A stretch of 64,000 nt of DNA, taken from contig NZ_CP130322.1 of NCBI RefSeq assembly GCF_033025475.1, positions 2,733,001 through 2,797,000 on the forward strand. Reading direction: 5' to 3'. A model generated the notes under the pieces. The model had not been told where the DNA came from. It did no database searches and saw only the letters and a list, made by a program, of their open reading frames with translations. Shown in pieces: positions 1-7,888 of this stretch. The stretch comes from Sphingomonas sp. C3-2 (GTDB lineage Bacteria; Pseudomonadota; Alphaproteobacteria; Sphingomonadales; Sphingomonadaceae). The first letter of the stretch is position 1, and every line of letters starts with the position of its first letter. The position numbers and the translations under genes are program-made.

Positions 1-41
1 GCGCCCGAATCATGGCGCGGCCAGTCAGTGGTGTTTGGCAT
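1..41 (-). CDS. Start of an unidentified gene, cut by the window edge
   Basis: Only the first 13 codons are inside the window. They begin at an ATG at 41-39 on the minus strand and read MPNTTDWPRHDSG. A strong Shine-Dalgarno (AAGGAG, at 53-48 on the minus strand) sits six bases before the ATG, which is why I call this a real start. The gene follows the small membrane-protein gene ending at 222 in the same direction, and the three hairpins at 62-206 lie in its 5' region. Too little is present to name a family. Confidence 0.55.
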   Translation of the reverse strand, partial: MPNTTDWPRHDSG

Positions 42-61
42 TCCAGTCTCCTTAAGGTCAT

Positions 62-206
62 GCCCCTCGCGTCAGCGTGGTGGCGCGAGGGCCGGCCGGT
101 TTCTTGAAATCATGCCGGTCCGTTAGCAGGGTGGTGCGACGGACCGGCCATCTCCTCCTCGAAATAACGCCCGGTCCGTCAGCGGGGTGGTGCGACGGAC
201 CGGGCG
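62..206. repeat. Three tandem stem-loops with conserved loop, varying stem
   Basis: Three inverted repeats occur at 64-91 (8-bp stem), 114-148 (10-bp stem) and 168-206 (13-bp stem), about 50 bp apart. All stems are perfectly paired. The loops are alike: on the plus strand they read TCAGCGTGGTGG, TAGCAGGGTGGTGCG and AGCGGGGTGGTGC. The first stem (CCCTCGCG) differs from the others (CCGGTCCGT) on both arms, so pairing is kept while sequence changes. The array lies between two minus-strand genes, so in RNA the loop would read about GCACCACCCCGCT. It may be a terminator/attenuator array, an RNA element or REP-like repeats. No U-run follows any stem. Confidence 0.75.
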
Positions 207-221
207 GGCGCAGGGGCGCGT

Positions 222-482
222 TTAGCGCACACGACCGCGCCGGATGAGGTTGACGATCGCGAGCAGCACGACGGCGCCGATGAACGATGCGATCAGCGAG
301 CGCGCATCGATGCCCGCATTGTTGATCGACCCGCCCGAGATGAACAGGCCGGCCAGAAAAGCGCCGACGATGCCGACGATGATGTTGAGGAAAATGCCCT
401 GTTGCGCGTCGGTGCGCATCACGATGCTGGCGAGCCAGCCGATGATGCCGCCGATGATGAGCCAGATGATGAAACCTACCAT
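222..482 (-). CDS. GlsB/YeaQ/YmgE-family small membrane protein
   Basis: This 86-residue protein is almost entirely hydrophobic. It has three predicted membrane segments (about residues 3-21, 28-48 and 62-80) rich in Gly, Ile and Val, and ends in a basic tail RRGRVR. The Gly-rich GGIIGWLAS start and the central G-x-x-G-A-F-L-A-G pattern are typical of the transglycosylase-associated (GlsB/YeaQ/YmgE) family, whose members are stress-induced inner-membrane proteins of unknown biochemistry. It lies 26 bp downstream of the gene at 509-781 in the same direction. The two probably share the EcfG-like promoter at 813-838. The family call is firm; the function is not known. Confidence 0.85.
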   Translation of the reverse strand: MVGFIIWLIIGGIIGWLASIVMRTDAQQGIFLNIIVGIVGAFLAGLFISGGSINNAGIDARSLIASFIGAVVLLAIVNLIRRGRVR

Positions 483-508
483 ATTATCCTCCTCCTGCGC
501 CGGATGGC

Positions 509-781
509 TTACATGGTGTTGCGGATGTCGTCGGCCGCCTGTTGGGCGGCCTCACCCACGTCGCGCGCGCCTTGTTCGACGCCTTGCGCCGCGCCGGTGA
601 TGGCGTCGGTCTGCCGGGTTTCCTCGCGCTGCATGGCGAAGACGAAGAAACCGGCGACGATGATCAGCAGCAGGATGAGGATGGCGGCAAGCCCGCCACC
701 CTTGCGCCGCGTGCGCACGATGGTGCGTTCGACCACGCGGCCCTGACTGTCCGTTTTCTCGGTTATGCGTTCCTCGGTCAT
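509..781 (-). CDS. Single-pass membrane protein of unknown function
   Basis: The protein has 90 residues from the ATG at 781, which is preceded by GGGAGAAG at good spacing; a longer reading from 814 has no ribosome site. The N-terminal 35 residues are charged and cytoplasmic-like (a KTDSQGRVVERT segment). A basic RTRRKGGG precedes one membrane helix (about residues 37-55), and the C-terminus is a small Ala/Gln/Asp-rich tail likely outside the membrane. I do not recognise a family. Co-transcription with the YeaQ-like gene behind a GGAAC-N17-CGTT promoter suggests a general-stress membrane protein. Confidence 0.7.
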   Translation of the reverse strand: MTEERITEKTDSQGRVVERTIVRTRRKGGGLAAILILLLIIVAGFFVFAMQREETRQTDAITGAAQGVEQGARDVGEAAQQAADDIRNTM

Positions 782-812
782 GAGCTTCTCCCGTTCATGA
801 TCCGGAATAAAC

Positions 813-838
813 AACGTGGATTGTTGCGCATGGGTTCC
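813..838 (-). promoter_or_regulatory. EcfG-type general-stress promoter
   Basis: On the minus strand GGAAC (838-834) is followed after exactly 17 bases by CGTT (816-813). This is an exact match to the alphaproteobacterial sigma-EcfG consensus. It lies 32 bp before the start at 781 and should drive that gene and the YeaQ-like gene after it. Confidence 0.7.
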
Positions 839-841
839 GGA

Positions 842-3334
842 TCAGACATCGGGAAGACCCTGATCGGCCTTTCCCCAATGTTTTAGCGCGCGCGAAACCA
901 CGCGTTTACGCAAGGTTTCGAGATCGCCGACCGAAAAGGGCGCGCCGCTTTTGAGCGTGTGGACTTCATCCCAGCTGAGCGGGGCGGCGACGGGCGCGCC
1001 GGTGCGGGCCCGCACGCTATAGGGCATGATCGCGGTGGCACCGCGCTGGTTGCGCAGATAATCGATGAAGATCCGCCCTTTGCGCTGTGCCTTGGGCAGC
1101 GCATCGGTGAAGCGCCGGGGTTCGGACTGGGCGAGCGCGGTGGCAAAGCGCCGGGCGAAATCCTTGACCATGGGCCAGTGCGCGTGCGGCGTGAGCGGTG
1201 CGATGACGTGCAGCCCCTTGCCGCCGGTGGCCATCGCGAAGCTTTCCAGCCCCATATCGGCGAGCAGATCGCGCAGGTGAAGCGCGGCGGAGACGGTGTT
1301 TGGAAAACCGAGCCCTTCGTCGGGATCGAGGTCGAAGACGAGGCGATCGGGCTGTTCGAGCGTATCGACATGCGATCCCCAGCCGTGAAATTCGATCGTG
1401 CCCATCTGGACGCAGGTGAGCAGCCCGTCGGCGGTGTCGAGATAGAGATACTCGTCCTTTTCACCGTCGCTATCGGCAATCGCGATGTGGCGGACAGACC
1501 CTTTCAGGCCGCCATGATCGTGTTTCTGGAAGAAGCATTTGCCGCTGGGCCCCTGCGGGCAGCGCACCAGACTGACCGGGCGACCGGCGACCCACGGCAG
1601 CATGACGGGGGCGATCGCGGCATAATAATCGGCGAGATCGCCTTTTGTGAGCTTGGCTTCGGGAAAGAGCATCCGGCTGCGGTTGCTGATCCGGATCGCC
1701 GGGGCGGTGGGTTTGGAGAGTTTCGCGGGTTTGGAGATGGGCATGGCGGGTTCCATCGACACCGATTGCGCGGGCTTGTCTGCGCGCAGGCCGAGATAGC
1801 GGGGGTGGCGAAGCACGCCTTCGGCGGTGACCTCGGCAAAGCCGATTTCGACGACGAGTTCGGGGCGTATCCAGTGCGCGCCGCGCGTGGCGGCGGCGGG
1901 AGCATTCACGGGCGGATCGGCGGTTTCGAGCGGGTGCATGAGCGCTGCGAGCCGGTCCATCTCGGCCTGATCGAACCCGGTGCCCGCCTTTCCGGCATAG
2001 ACGAGCTGACCGTCCTTGCGCGTCCCGAGCAGGAGCGAACGAAAGCCGCGCGACGCCTTGGCCGAGGGAAGCCAGCCAAGGATGATGAATTCCTGCCGGT
2101 TGGTGCATTTGATCTTGCGCCAGTTATCCGAGCGGCCCGAACGGTAGCGCGCATCGGCGCGCTTGGAGACGACGCCTTCGAGCCCGGCGGCGCAGAAGCG
2201 CGCGAGCAGCGTTTCGCCCTGGCCTTGGATATGATCCGAATAGCGCAGCCATTCGCCGCCGGGGCCGATGAGCGTGGCGAGGCGCGCCTTGCGGTCGGTG
2301 AGCGGCAGCGGGGTGAGATCCGTGCCGTCGAGCGCGAGCAGATCGAAGGCGAAATACTGGATGGGGCCGCCGTCGCGCAGCGCGGCCTGAAGCGCCTGAA
2401 AATGGGAGCGCCCCTGTTCGTCGAGCACCACCGCCTCGCCATCGACCAGCGCGGTTTCGCAGGGCAGCGCCGCAGCCTCGGCGACGAGACCGGGAAAACG
2501 ATCCGACCAGTCGAGCCCGGTGCGCGTATAGGCGCGCGCCGCGCCGCCGCCGACCGCGAGGAGGATACGGTAGCCGTCATATTTGATTTCGTGGAGCCAG
2601 CGATCGCCCGTAGGAACGGCATCAGCGAGGCTGGCGAGCGCGGGGGCGCGAAAGGCCGGGGGTGATGGCTTGGCGGCCTTGCGCGTAAGGGCCGGGGCCT
2701 TGCGTACAGGCGGATCGCCCGAAGCGATCTGCGCCATGGTGCGCCCGGTCGCAACGCTGGTGAGCGCGGAGGCGACAAGATCGTCGGACCCGGCGGCATG
2801 GCGATCACCGACCTTGCGGAGCAGCCAGCTTTCCTGTTTTTCACCGGCGCGCGGTTTCAGCCGGATGAGCATCCATTCGCCCTTCATCCGTTCGCCCGAA
2901 AGCGTGAAATGGAGCGCGCCCCTGGCCAGCCCGTCCTGCGGGTCCTTGCCGTCCACCATCGTCCAGTCGCCGCGGTCCCAGAGCATGACCGTGCCGCCGC
3001 CATATTCGCCGCGCGGGATGGTGCCTTCGAAACCGGCATAATCGAGCGGATGATCCTCGGTCCGTACCGCGAGCCTTTTGTCGTCGGGATCGGGGCTGGG
3101 GCCGCGCGTGACCGCCCAGCTTTTGAGCACGCCGTCCAGTTCGAGCCGGAAATCATAATGGAGCCGCGTGGCGGCGTGTTTCTGGACGACGAAGCGGCCG
3201 GTGGCGGCGCGCGTTTTTCGGGAGCGCGCGGTGCCGCTGGGTTCGGCGGTGCGCGTGAAATCGCGCTTGGCGCGGTAGCGTTCCAGCTTTGCATCTGCAC
3301 CCGCTTTGGGCGGGGCAGGGGATGGCCGTGCCAT
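842..3334 (-). CDS. ligD: ATP-dependent DNA ligase D
   Basis: This is the three-domain enzyme of bacterial non-homologous end joining, which trims, fills and seals double-strand breaks together with Ku. At 830 residues it has the family's usual length. The 3'-phosphoesterase domain (about 40-190) shows FVVQKHAATRLHYDFRLEL and the GGTVMLWDRGDW segment. The ATP-grasp ligase domain (about 235-520) carries the nucleophile Lys251 in EIKYDGYR. The polymerase/primase domain (about 535-820) shows RMLFPEAKLTKGD and the acidic pair of VFDLDPDEG. No ku gene lies nearby. A near-consensus EcfG promoter 50 bp upstream and the HWE kinase gene beyond it place the enzyme in a stress-survival neighbourhood. 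Confidence 0.96.
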   Translation of the reverse strand: MARPSPAPPKAGADAKLERYRAKRDFTRTAEPSGTARSRKTRAATGRFVVQKHAATRLHYDFRLELDGVLKSWAVTRGPSPDPDDKRLAVRTEDHPLDYAGFEGTIPRGEYGGGTVMLWDRGDWTMVDGKDPQDGLARGALHFTLSGERMKGEWMLIRLKPRAGEKQESWLLRKVGDRHAAGSDDLVASALTSVATGRTMAQIASGDPPVRKAPALTRKAAKPSPPAFRAPALASLADAVPTGDRWLHEIKYDGYRILLAVGGGAARAYTRTGLDWSDRFPGLVAEAAALPCETALVDGEAVVLDEQGRSHFQALQAALRDGGPIQYFAFDLLALDGTDLTPLPLTDRKARLATLIGPGGEWLRYSDHIQGQGETLLARFCAAGLEGVVSKRADARYRSGRSDNWRKIKCTNRQEFIILGWLPSAKASRGFRSLLLGTRKDGQLVYAGKAGTGFDQAEMDRLAALMHPLETADPPVNAPAAATRGAHWIRPELVVEIGFAEVTAEGVLRHPRYLGLRADKPAQSVSMEPAMPISKPAKLSKPTAPAIRISNRSRMLFPEAKLTKGDLADYYAAIAPVMLPWVAGRPVSLVRCPQGPSGKCFFQKHDHGGLKGSVRHIAIADSDGEKDEYLYLDTADGLLTCVQMGTIEFHGWGSHVDTLEQPDRLVFDLDPDEGLGFPNTVSAALHLRDLLADMGLESFAMATGGKGLHVIAPLTPHAHWPMVKDFARRFATALAQSEPRRFTDALPKAQRKGRIFIDYLRNQRGATAIMPYSVRARTGAPVAAPLSWDEVHTLKSGAPFSVGDLETLRKRVVSRALKHWGKADQGLPDV

Positions 3335-3382
3335 GTTCGCACCCTTTCAGACGGCACGCGCCAAAGGGGTGCCAGCGAAACC

Positions 3383-3408
3383 AACGCGGCAGATGGCCGC
3401 AAGGTTCA
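3383..3408 (-). promoter_or_regulatory. EcfG-like promoter before ligD
   Basis: On the minus strand TGAAC (3408-3404) and CGTT (3386-3383) are separated by 17 bases. The first G of GGAAC is replaced by T; the rest matches. It lies about 50 bp before the ligD start, a reasonable leader length. Confidence 0.45.
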
Positions 3409-3432
3409 GTGGCGGGGGTTCAGCGGTGGGGA

Positions 3433-5430
3433 TCAGCCGTGCAGCCGTTCGTTGGAAACGGTGAGGCGGATCGACAGCCCGTCGGGCCCCCAGATGCGCG
3501 CGATGCTGCCCGCCAACTGGCCCTCAACCGTGGCGCGGCCGAGCAGCGTGCCGAAGCCCTCTCCATCGGGCGGGGCCGACGCGGGCGCGCCCTTTTCGTC
3601 CCAGATGAGGAGCGTGTGTTCGGGGCCGACCGTGCAATGGACCGCGATCCGCCCTTCGGGGAGCGAGAGCGCGCCATATTTGGCGGCGTTGGTGGCAAAT
3701 TCATGGAGCAGCAGCGCGAAGCTGGTGACCGCACTGCCGCCGAGCGCGATATCGTCGCCGGTGACCGCAAAGCGCGGCGCCGTGCTGTCGTCCGCGCCGG
3801 AATAGGGCGAGAGGATGACGTCGATCAGCGTGTGGAGCGAGGTTGACTGGGCCTGTGTATCCGCCGTGCCCGAGGGCAAGGTGAGCGCATGCGCGCGGGC
3901 GAGCGCGCCGAGACGGCTTTGCACCGACCGGGCGAGATCCTGTGCGCTGTCTGCCCCGCGCGCGCTGAGCGAGACGACGCCGCTGGCGAGCGCGAAGAGG
4001 TTCTTCACGCGGTGGTTCATTTCCTGAAGGAGCAGGCGCTGTTGTTCGGCGGCGCGGCGTTCGACGGTGATGTCGCGCGCGATTTTCGAGGCGCCGATGA
4101 CCATGCCCTCGGAATCGCGGACCGGCGAGACCGAGAGCGAGATTTCGACGAGCGAGCCATCCTTGCGGCGGCGCAGCGTTTCGAAGTGGCGGATGAATTC
4201 GCCGCGCCGGATGCGCGCGAGGATATCACTTTCCTCATCATGGCGATCATCGGGAATGAGGCGGAGCACCGGCTGGCCGATCATTTCGGCGGCGGTGTAG
4301 CCGAACAGGCGGGTCGCGCTGTCGTTCCAGCTGATGATCCGGCCCTGAAGATCCTTGGCCAGAATGGCATCCTGCGAGGAATCGATGATCGCCTTGCCAT
4401 GCTGCGCCGCGTTGAACAGCTGCGCGCTTTCGATGGCGATCGCCGCGCGCGCCGCGAGCGAGGCGACGATATCCTCGCTTGCCGCGTCAAAGACGTCCGG
4501 ATCGCGGTGGCCGAGCAGAAGCGCGCCGTGGACGGTGCCCGAGCGCCCAAGGACCGGCACGGCGAGATAGCTGGCGATCGGGAAGGGCGGTTCGGGCAGG
4601 CTGTCATCGGGATGCACGGTAAAGCGCGGATCGGTGCGGATATCCGCCGCGCGGACGATTTTCCCCTGTTCCAGCGTCGGGCCCAGCACGGGGCTTTCCC
4701 CCGAAATGTGGAGATGCGCGAATTGCGCATGCTGCGCGCCCGACAGCGCAAACAGCGTGTACCGCGTTTCGCCTTCGCTGACGGCGTTATAGAAAAAGCC
4801 GCCCAGTTGCGCGCCGCTATGCTCGGTTGCGGCGTCGGTAACCGCCTGAACCACGCTGTGCAGATCGAGGTCGGTCGACAGGGCGCTCGAGATGCGATCG
4901 AGCGCCATCAGCCGGCGTAGCTGGTGCTGGAGCGCACGCTCGGTGTGCTTGCGCGCCGAAATGTCGACAAAGGTGATGAGGCAGGGGGCGCCCGGATTGG
5001 CGGGAATTGCGCCGCAATAGTACAGATCGCGGCGACCGCCCCCGGCGATGCGCACGCTTGCCTCCCCCTCCACGCGGTTGGCGCCCGACCAGAGCATGTC
5101 GAAGAAATGCAGCAATGCCTGCCGATCCGGCGGGACGACGACGGGATTGAGCGCGCTGACGATGGCGTCGTGCGTGGCAACCCCGAACAATTGCTGCGCG
5201 GCATCGTTGGACCCGACCATGACGAGCTGGCGCCGCAATTCGATGACGCAATCAGGATGCGCGGCGCAATGCGCCCGCAGATCGCGTACGCCGCGCGCGC
5301 GCAGCGTATCGAACAGCGCATGGACTGCCGCCAGATCATATTGGATCGCGGCGATGGGGAGTGCGTCGAGGATATCGAGGCGATCAGGGGGTGTTTCGGA
5401 AGGGGCAGCGCGGCTCGACATTTCGTTCAC
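3433..5430 (-). CDS. HWE-family sensor histidine kinase with PAS and GAF domains
   Basis: This is a soluble signalling kinase without membrane segments. From the GTG start it has 665 residues in the order PAS-like (about 20-140), GAF (about 160-330), PAS/PAC (about 335-450), then the kinase core. The phosphoacceptor is the His of EMNHRVKNLFAL near residue 471. The N box EFATNAAKYGA and a W-x-E motif (IWDEKG) mark it as HWE/HisKA_2 type, the class that feeds the PhyR-EcfG general stress response in Alphaproteobacteria. I prefer GTG at 5430 because AAGGGG lies seven bases upstream; ATG at 5421 is the alternative, and an in-frame ATG at 5556 has no ribosome site. No response regulator gene adjoins it. 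Confidence 0.88.
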   Translation of the reverse strand: MNEMSSRAAPSETPPDRLDILDALPIAAIQYDLAAVHALFDTLRARGVRDLRAHCAAHPDCVIELRRQLVMVGSNDAAQQLFGVATHDAIVSALNPVVVPPDRQALLHFFDMLWSGANRVEGEASVRIAGGGRRDLYYCGAIPANPGAPCLITFVDISARKHTERALQHQLRRLMALDRISSALSTDLDLHSVVQAVTDAATEHSGAQLGGFFYNAVSEGETRYTLFALSGAQHAQFAHLHISGESPVLGPTLEQGKIVRAADIRTDPRFTVHPDDSLPEPPFPIASYLAVPVLGRSGTVHGALLLGHRDPDVFDAASEDIVASLAARAAIAIESAQLFNAAQHGKAIIDSSQDAILAKDLQGRIISWNDSATRLFGYTAAEMIGQPVLRLIPDDRHDEESDILARIRRGEFIRHFETLRRRKDGSLVEISLSVSPVRDSEGMVIGASKIARDITVERRAAEQQRLLLQEMNHRVKNLFALASGVVSLSARGADSAQDLARSVQSRLGALARAHALTLPSGTADTQAQSTSLHTLIDVILSPYSGADDSTAPRFAVTGDDIALGGSAVTSFALLLHEFATNAAKYGALSLPEGRIAVHCTVGPEHTLLIWDEKGAPASAPPDGEGFGTLLGRATVEGQLAGSIARIWGPDGLSIRLTVSNERLHG

Positions 5431-5585
5431 GGCCCATCCCCTTGAGGAAAACAATTCCGGCGCGCCGAAGCGCCGCCGCGTGGCCATGTGCCCGCTGGCC
5501 GTTTTCCCAAGCCCGGCCAAGCGTTCATTGTGGGGCCAAAGCAGATGCGGAATCAATCGTTAACTTTGCGGAGGTGCAAGGCGGG

Positions 5586-5611
5586 GGAACCTGTGGCTGG
5601 AGTGGCTGGTT
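5586..5611 (+). promoter_or_regulatory. EcfG-like promoter before the DUF1328 gene
   Basis: GGAAC (5586-5590) is followed by a 17-base spacer and GGTT (5608-5611), one base off the CGTT consensus. The DUF1328 gene starts 41 bp further on. Confidence 0.45.
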
Positions 5612-5652
5612 TGCAAATGGTCTGATATAATTTCGAGAGGCAGGAGGATGTT

Positions 5653-5832
5653 ATGTTGCGCTGGGCGCTGATCTTTCTTGTGGCAGGGCTGATCTTTGGC
5701 TTGCTGGGGTTTGGCGGGATTGGCGGCGCCTTTGTCGGTATTGCCAAGATATTGTTCTTCCTCGCGATCGCTGGATTCGTTCTGTTGCTGATCCTAGGCA
5801 TCGTGGCGGGCCGCGCGGTTGCCGGGAAATAG
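5653..5832 (+). CDS. DUF1328-family small membrane protein
   Basis: The 59-codon frame begins [16 protein letters not shown] and ends AGRAVAGK. It forms two hydrophobic helices linked by a Gly-rich turn ([15 protein letters not shown]), the YtjA/DUF1328 pattern. AGGAGG lies seven bases before the ATG, and an EcfG-like promoter precedes it. The family is common beside stress genes in proteobacteria and its biochemical role is unknown. The call rests on my own translation; the gene is short but the match to the family's size and pattern is very good. Confidence 0.85.
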   Translation: MLRWALIFLVAGLIFGLLGFGGIGGAFVGIAKILFFLAIAGFVLLLILGIVAGRAVAGK

Positions 5833-5859
5833 CCGCAAGCTTCAGCAAAGGGTGCGACG

Positions 5860-6105
5860 ATGACGATCGATGAGCTTTCCCCCGAAATGGCCGAGCGGAT
5901 CGCTTCTGGCACCAACTGGCTGGAGCTGTGGCTGGAGGTGCGCGGCATCACGCTGGCGCAACTGGCGAGCATCGCCGATATCACGATCGGCGATCTGCGA
6001 CGGATAGGCGATGGCGACCAGCAACCGACCCCCGGGCAGATCGAGCGGATCGCCCATGCGCTCAACCTGTCGCCTGCGGTGATCGAGGCCAGCATCGCGG
6101 CGTGA
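5860..6105 (+). CDS. Small helix-turn-helix protein
   Basis: The 81-residue protein has an XRE-like helix-turn-helix (about residues 28-75: ITLAQLASIADITIGDLRRIGDG, followed by IERIAHALNLSPAVIE), the fold of lambda-repressor-type DNA-binding proteins. There is no second domain. Its stop overlaps the GTG of the MgtC-like gene (GTGA at 6102-6105), so the two are translationally coupled and the protein may regulate its partner. The start is the ATG at 5860; the ribosome site is weak (GGGTGCGACG). Confidence 0.7.
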   Translation: MTIDELSPEMAERIASGTNWLELWLEVRGITLAQLASIADITIGDLRRIGDGDQQPTPGQIERIAHALNLSPAVIEASIAA

Positions 6106-6788
6106 CCGCCGAGGAGCTGATCGTCCCGATCGCCGGGAGCCTTTTGGCCGGCGCGCTGATCGGGCTGGAGCGCGAGACCCATTCGCGCCCGGCGGGGATG
6201 CGCACGCATACGCTTGTCTGCCTGGCGTCTGCGCTGGTGATGCTGGGCGCGGTGCATCAATCCGAATGGAACCTGTCGCTGGTGCCCGGCGGCACGGTGG
6301 TGGCCGATCCCACACGCATGGCGCACGGGGTGCTGACCGGGGTTGGCTTTTTGTGTGCGGGCGTGATCTTTCGGCAGGGATTCGGCGTGCGCGGGCTTGC
6401 GACCGCCACCTCGCTATGGATGACGGCGACGCTGGGGTTGCTGTTCGGCGTCGGGCTGACCGCGCTGGCGGCGGTGGGAACGATCGTGACGCTGGCGGTG
6501 CTGACGCTGTTTCGGGTCATGTATCGGTGGCTGCCGCGCAGAATCGAGTGCGACCTGGTTGTGCGGACCACGCCGCCCTGGCCGGCCGAGGGCTTTGCGG
6601 CGATTCTGAGCGCGAACAGGCTGCGTTTGCTGCATGCCGAGCGCAGGCAGGATCCGGACGGCACGGTCGAGCAGCGCGCGCGCGTGTCTGCGCTGGCGCC
6701 GATTGATCTGGACAAGCTGCACGCGCGGCTGGCGTCGCTGCCTGGCATATGCGGGTTTGAAATCCTGCCGCACGACTTTCGCGGCTGA
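6102..6788 (+). CDS. MgtC/SapB-family membrane protein
   Basis: From the GTG at 6102 the protein has 228 residues. Four hydrophobic segments in the first 145 residues contain the MgtC signature: LLAGALIGLERE, then RPAGMRTHTLVCLASALVM, GVGFLCAGVIF and RGLATATSLWMTATLGLLFG. The C-terminal 85 residues form a soluble ACT-like tail. MgtC proteins act at the inner membrane and affect magnesium limitation and acid survival, partly by inhibiting ATP synthase; the transport role once proposed is unproven. GTG is chosen because it overlaps the stop of the preceding HTH gene; an earlier in-frame ATG at 5928 lies inside that gene. Confidence 0.88.
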   Translation: MTAEELIVPIAGSLLAGALIGLERETHSRPAGMRTHTLVCLASALVMLGAVHQSEWNLSLVPGGTVVADPTRMAHGVLTGVGFLCAGVIFRQGFGVRGLATATSLWMTATLGLLFGVGLTALAAVGTIVTLAVLTLFRVMYRWLPRRIECDLVVRTTPPWPAEGFAAILSANRLRLLHAERRQDPDGTVEQRARVSALAPIDLDKLHARLASLPGICGFEILPHDFRG

Positions 6789-7043
6789 GCCTCCGCACTA
6801 TCGCAAAGCGCTGAATTGGCTTGATTCCGAGCAGCATGCGCGGCGACCTATTGGCAATTTATGTTGTTAATCGGCCATTCAACTTCGCATTATCCATGCC
6901 TTGTTGCAGCGCGAAAGCACCTTCTAAATGCATATTCAGTTCGCGATGCGCATTTGAAGGCGCGAAAATATTTGCAAAACGCGACGATTGCTGACACTAG
7001 CAGCGCCAAGAACATACAAATAATCGGGCGAGGAGGCTTAGCT

Positions 7044-7817
7044 ATGGGTGAACAACTCTTTCCATCGGGCGCTGCGCTGATTTTTGGCGCCACCGGAGGA
7101 ATCGGCCAGGCAGTTGCGCGGGAATTCGCGCGCGCTGGCAGCGACGTCGCCATCATCTGGCGCTCCAAGCAGGACAAGGCCGAGGCGCTTTCCAAGGACA
7201 TTGCAGCGCTGGGCCAGAAGGCCAGCATCCATAATTGCGACGTCACCGACGCCGAATCGCTTGCCGCCGCCATCGCCGCCGCCACCGCAACGCATGGCCG
7301 CATCCACACCATTGTGTGGGGTGCAGGCCCGCTCGTCGACCAGGTCCATCTGTCGCAGACCACCACCGAGCAATGGCGCCGCGCCATCGATGTGGAGGTT
7401 CATGGTTTCTTCAACGCCGTCCAGGGTGTGCTGCCGCATATGCGCGCACAGGGCGGCGGCTCGATCGTTCATCTGGGTTCCGCCGGCGATCTGCGCTGGC
7501 CGGACAAGGACGGTCTTTCGGTCGCCCCCAAGGCGGCCAACGAATCTCTCGTCAAGGGCTTTGCCCGCGAGGAGGGCAAGCACGGGATTAGGGCAAATTC
7601 CGTGCTCGTCGGCGTGATCGAGGCAGGCATGTTCCTCGAACTCAGCAGACAGGGCGTGTTCGACGATGTCTGGACGACCGAGGTCCAGAAGAATCTGTCG
7701 ATCAAGCGCTGGGGACAGCCCGAGGAAATCGGCCATGCGGCGGTTTTCCTTGCGTCGTCCAAGGCAGCCTATGTCACCGGCCAGCAGATCGCCGTGGCCG
7801 GGGGATATGGCAACTGA
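7044..7817 (+). CDS. SDR-family oxidoreductase with a divergent active site
   Basis: The 257-residue Rossmann protein has the SDR cofactor motif GATGGIG (15-21) and conserved D66 of CDVTD. The C-terminus AYVTGQQIAVAGGYGN is typical of classical SDRs. The usual N-A-G motif is WGAG. The catalytic Ser146 (HLGSAG) and Lys163 are present, but the position of the catalytic Tyr, 13 residues after Ser146, is Ser159 (SVAPK). It may therefore have lost dehydrogenase activity or use another acid. GAGGAGG lies eight bases before the ATG. The TonB receptor gene follows after 71 bp in the same direction. The 255 bp upstream (6789-7043) are less GC-rich and hold no gene I can support. Confidence 0.82.
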   Translation: MGEQLFPSGAALIFGATGGIGQAVAREFARAGSDVAIIWRSKQDKAEALSKDIAALGQKASIHNCDVTDAESLAAAIAAATATHGRIHTIVWGAGPLVDQVHLSQTTTEQWRRAIDVEVHGFFNAVQGVLPHMRAQGGGSIVHLGSAGDLRWPDKDGLSVAPKAANESLVKGFAREEGKHGIRANSVLVGVIEAGMFLELSRQGVFDDVWTTEVQKNLSIKRWGQPEEIGHAAVFLASSKAAYVTGQQIAVAGGYGN

Positions 7818-7888
7818 TCCCGTTGCCACCCAGTCCTATAAATGCAGTGCAATAATCGGAAGTTTGAAGGGGAAGTTAATTGGGTAAG

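Noticed and set aside
959-2665. Long open frame antisense to ligD
   Set aside because: It is a by-product of GC-rich codon use opposite a clear enzyme gene; no ribosome site and composition unlike a protein.
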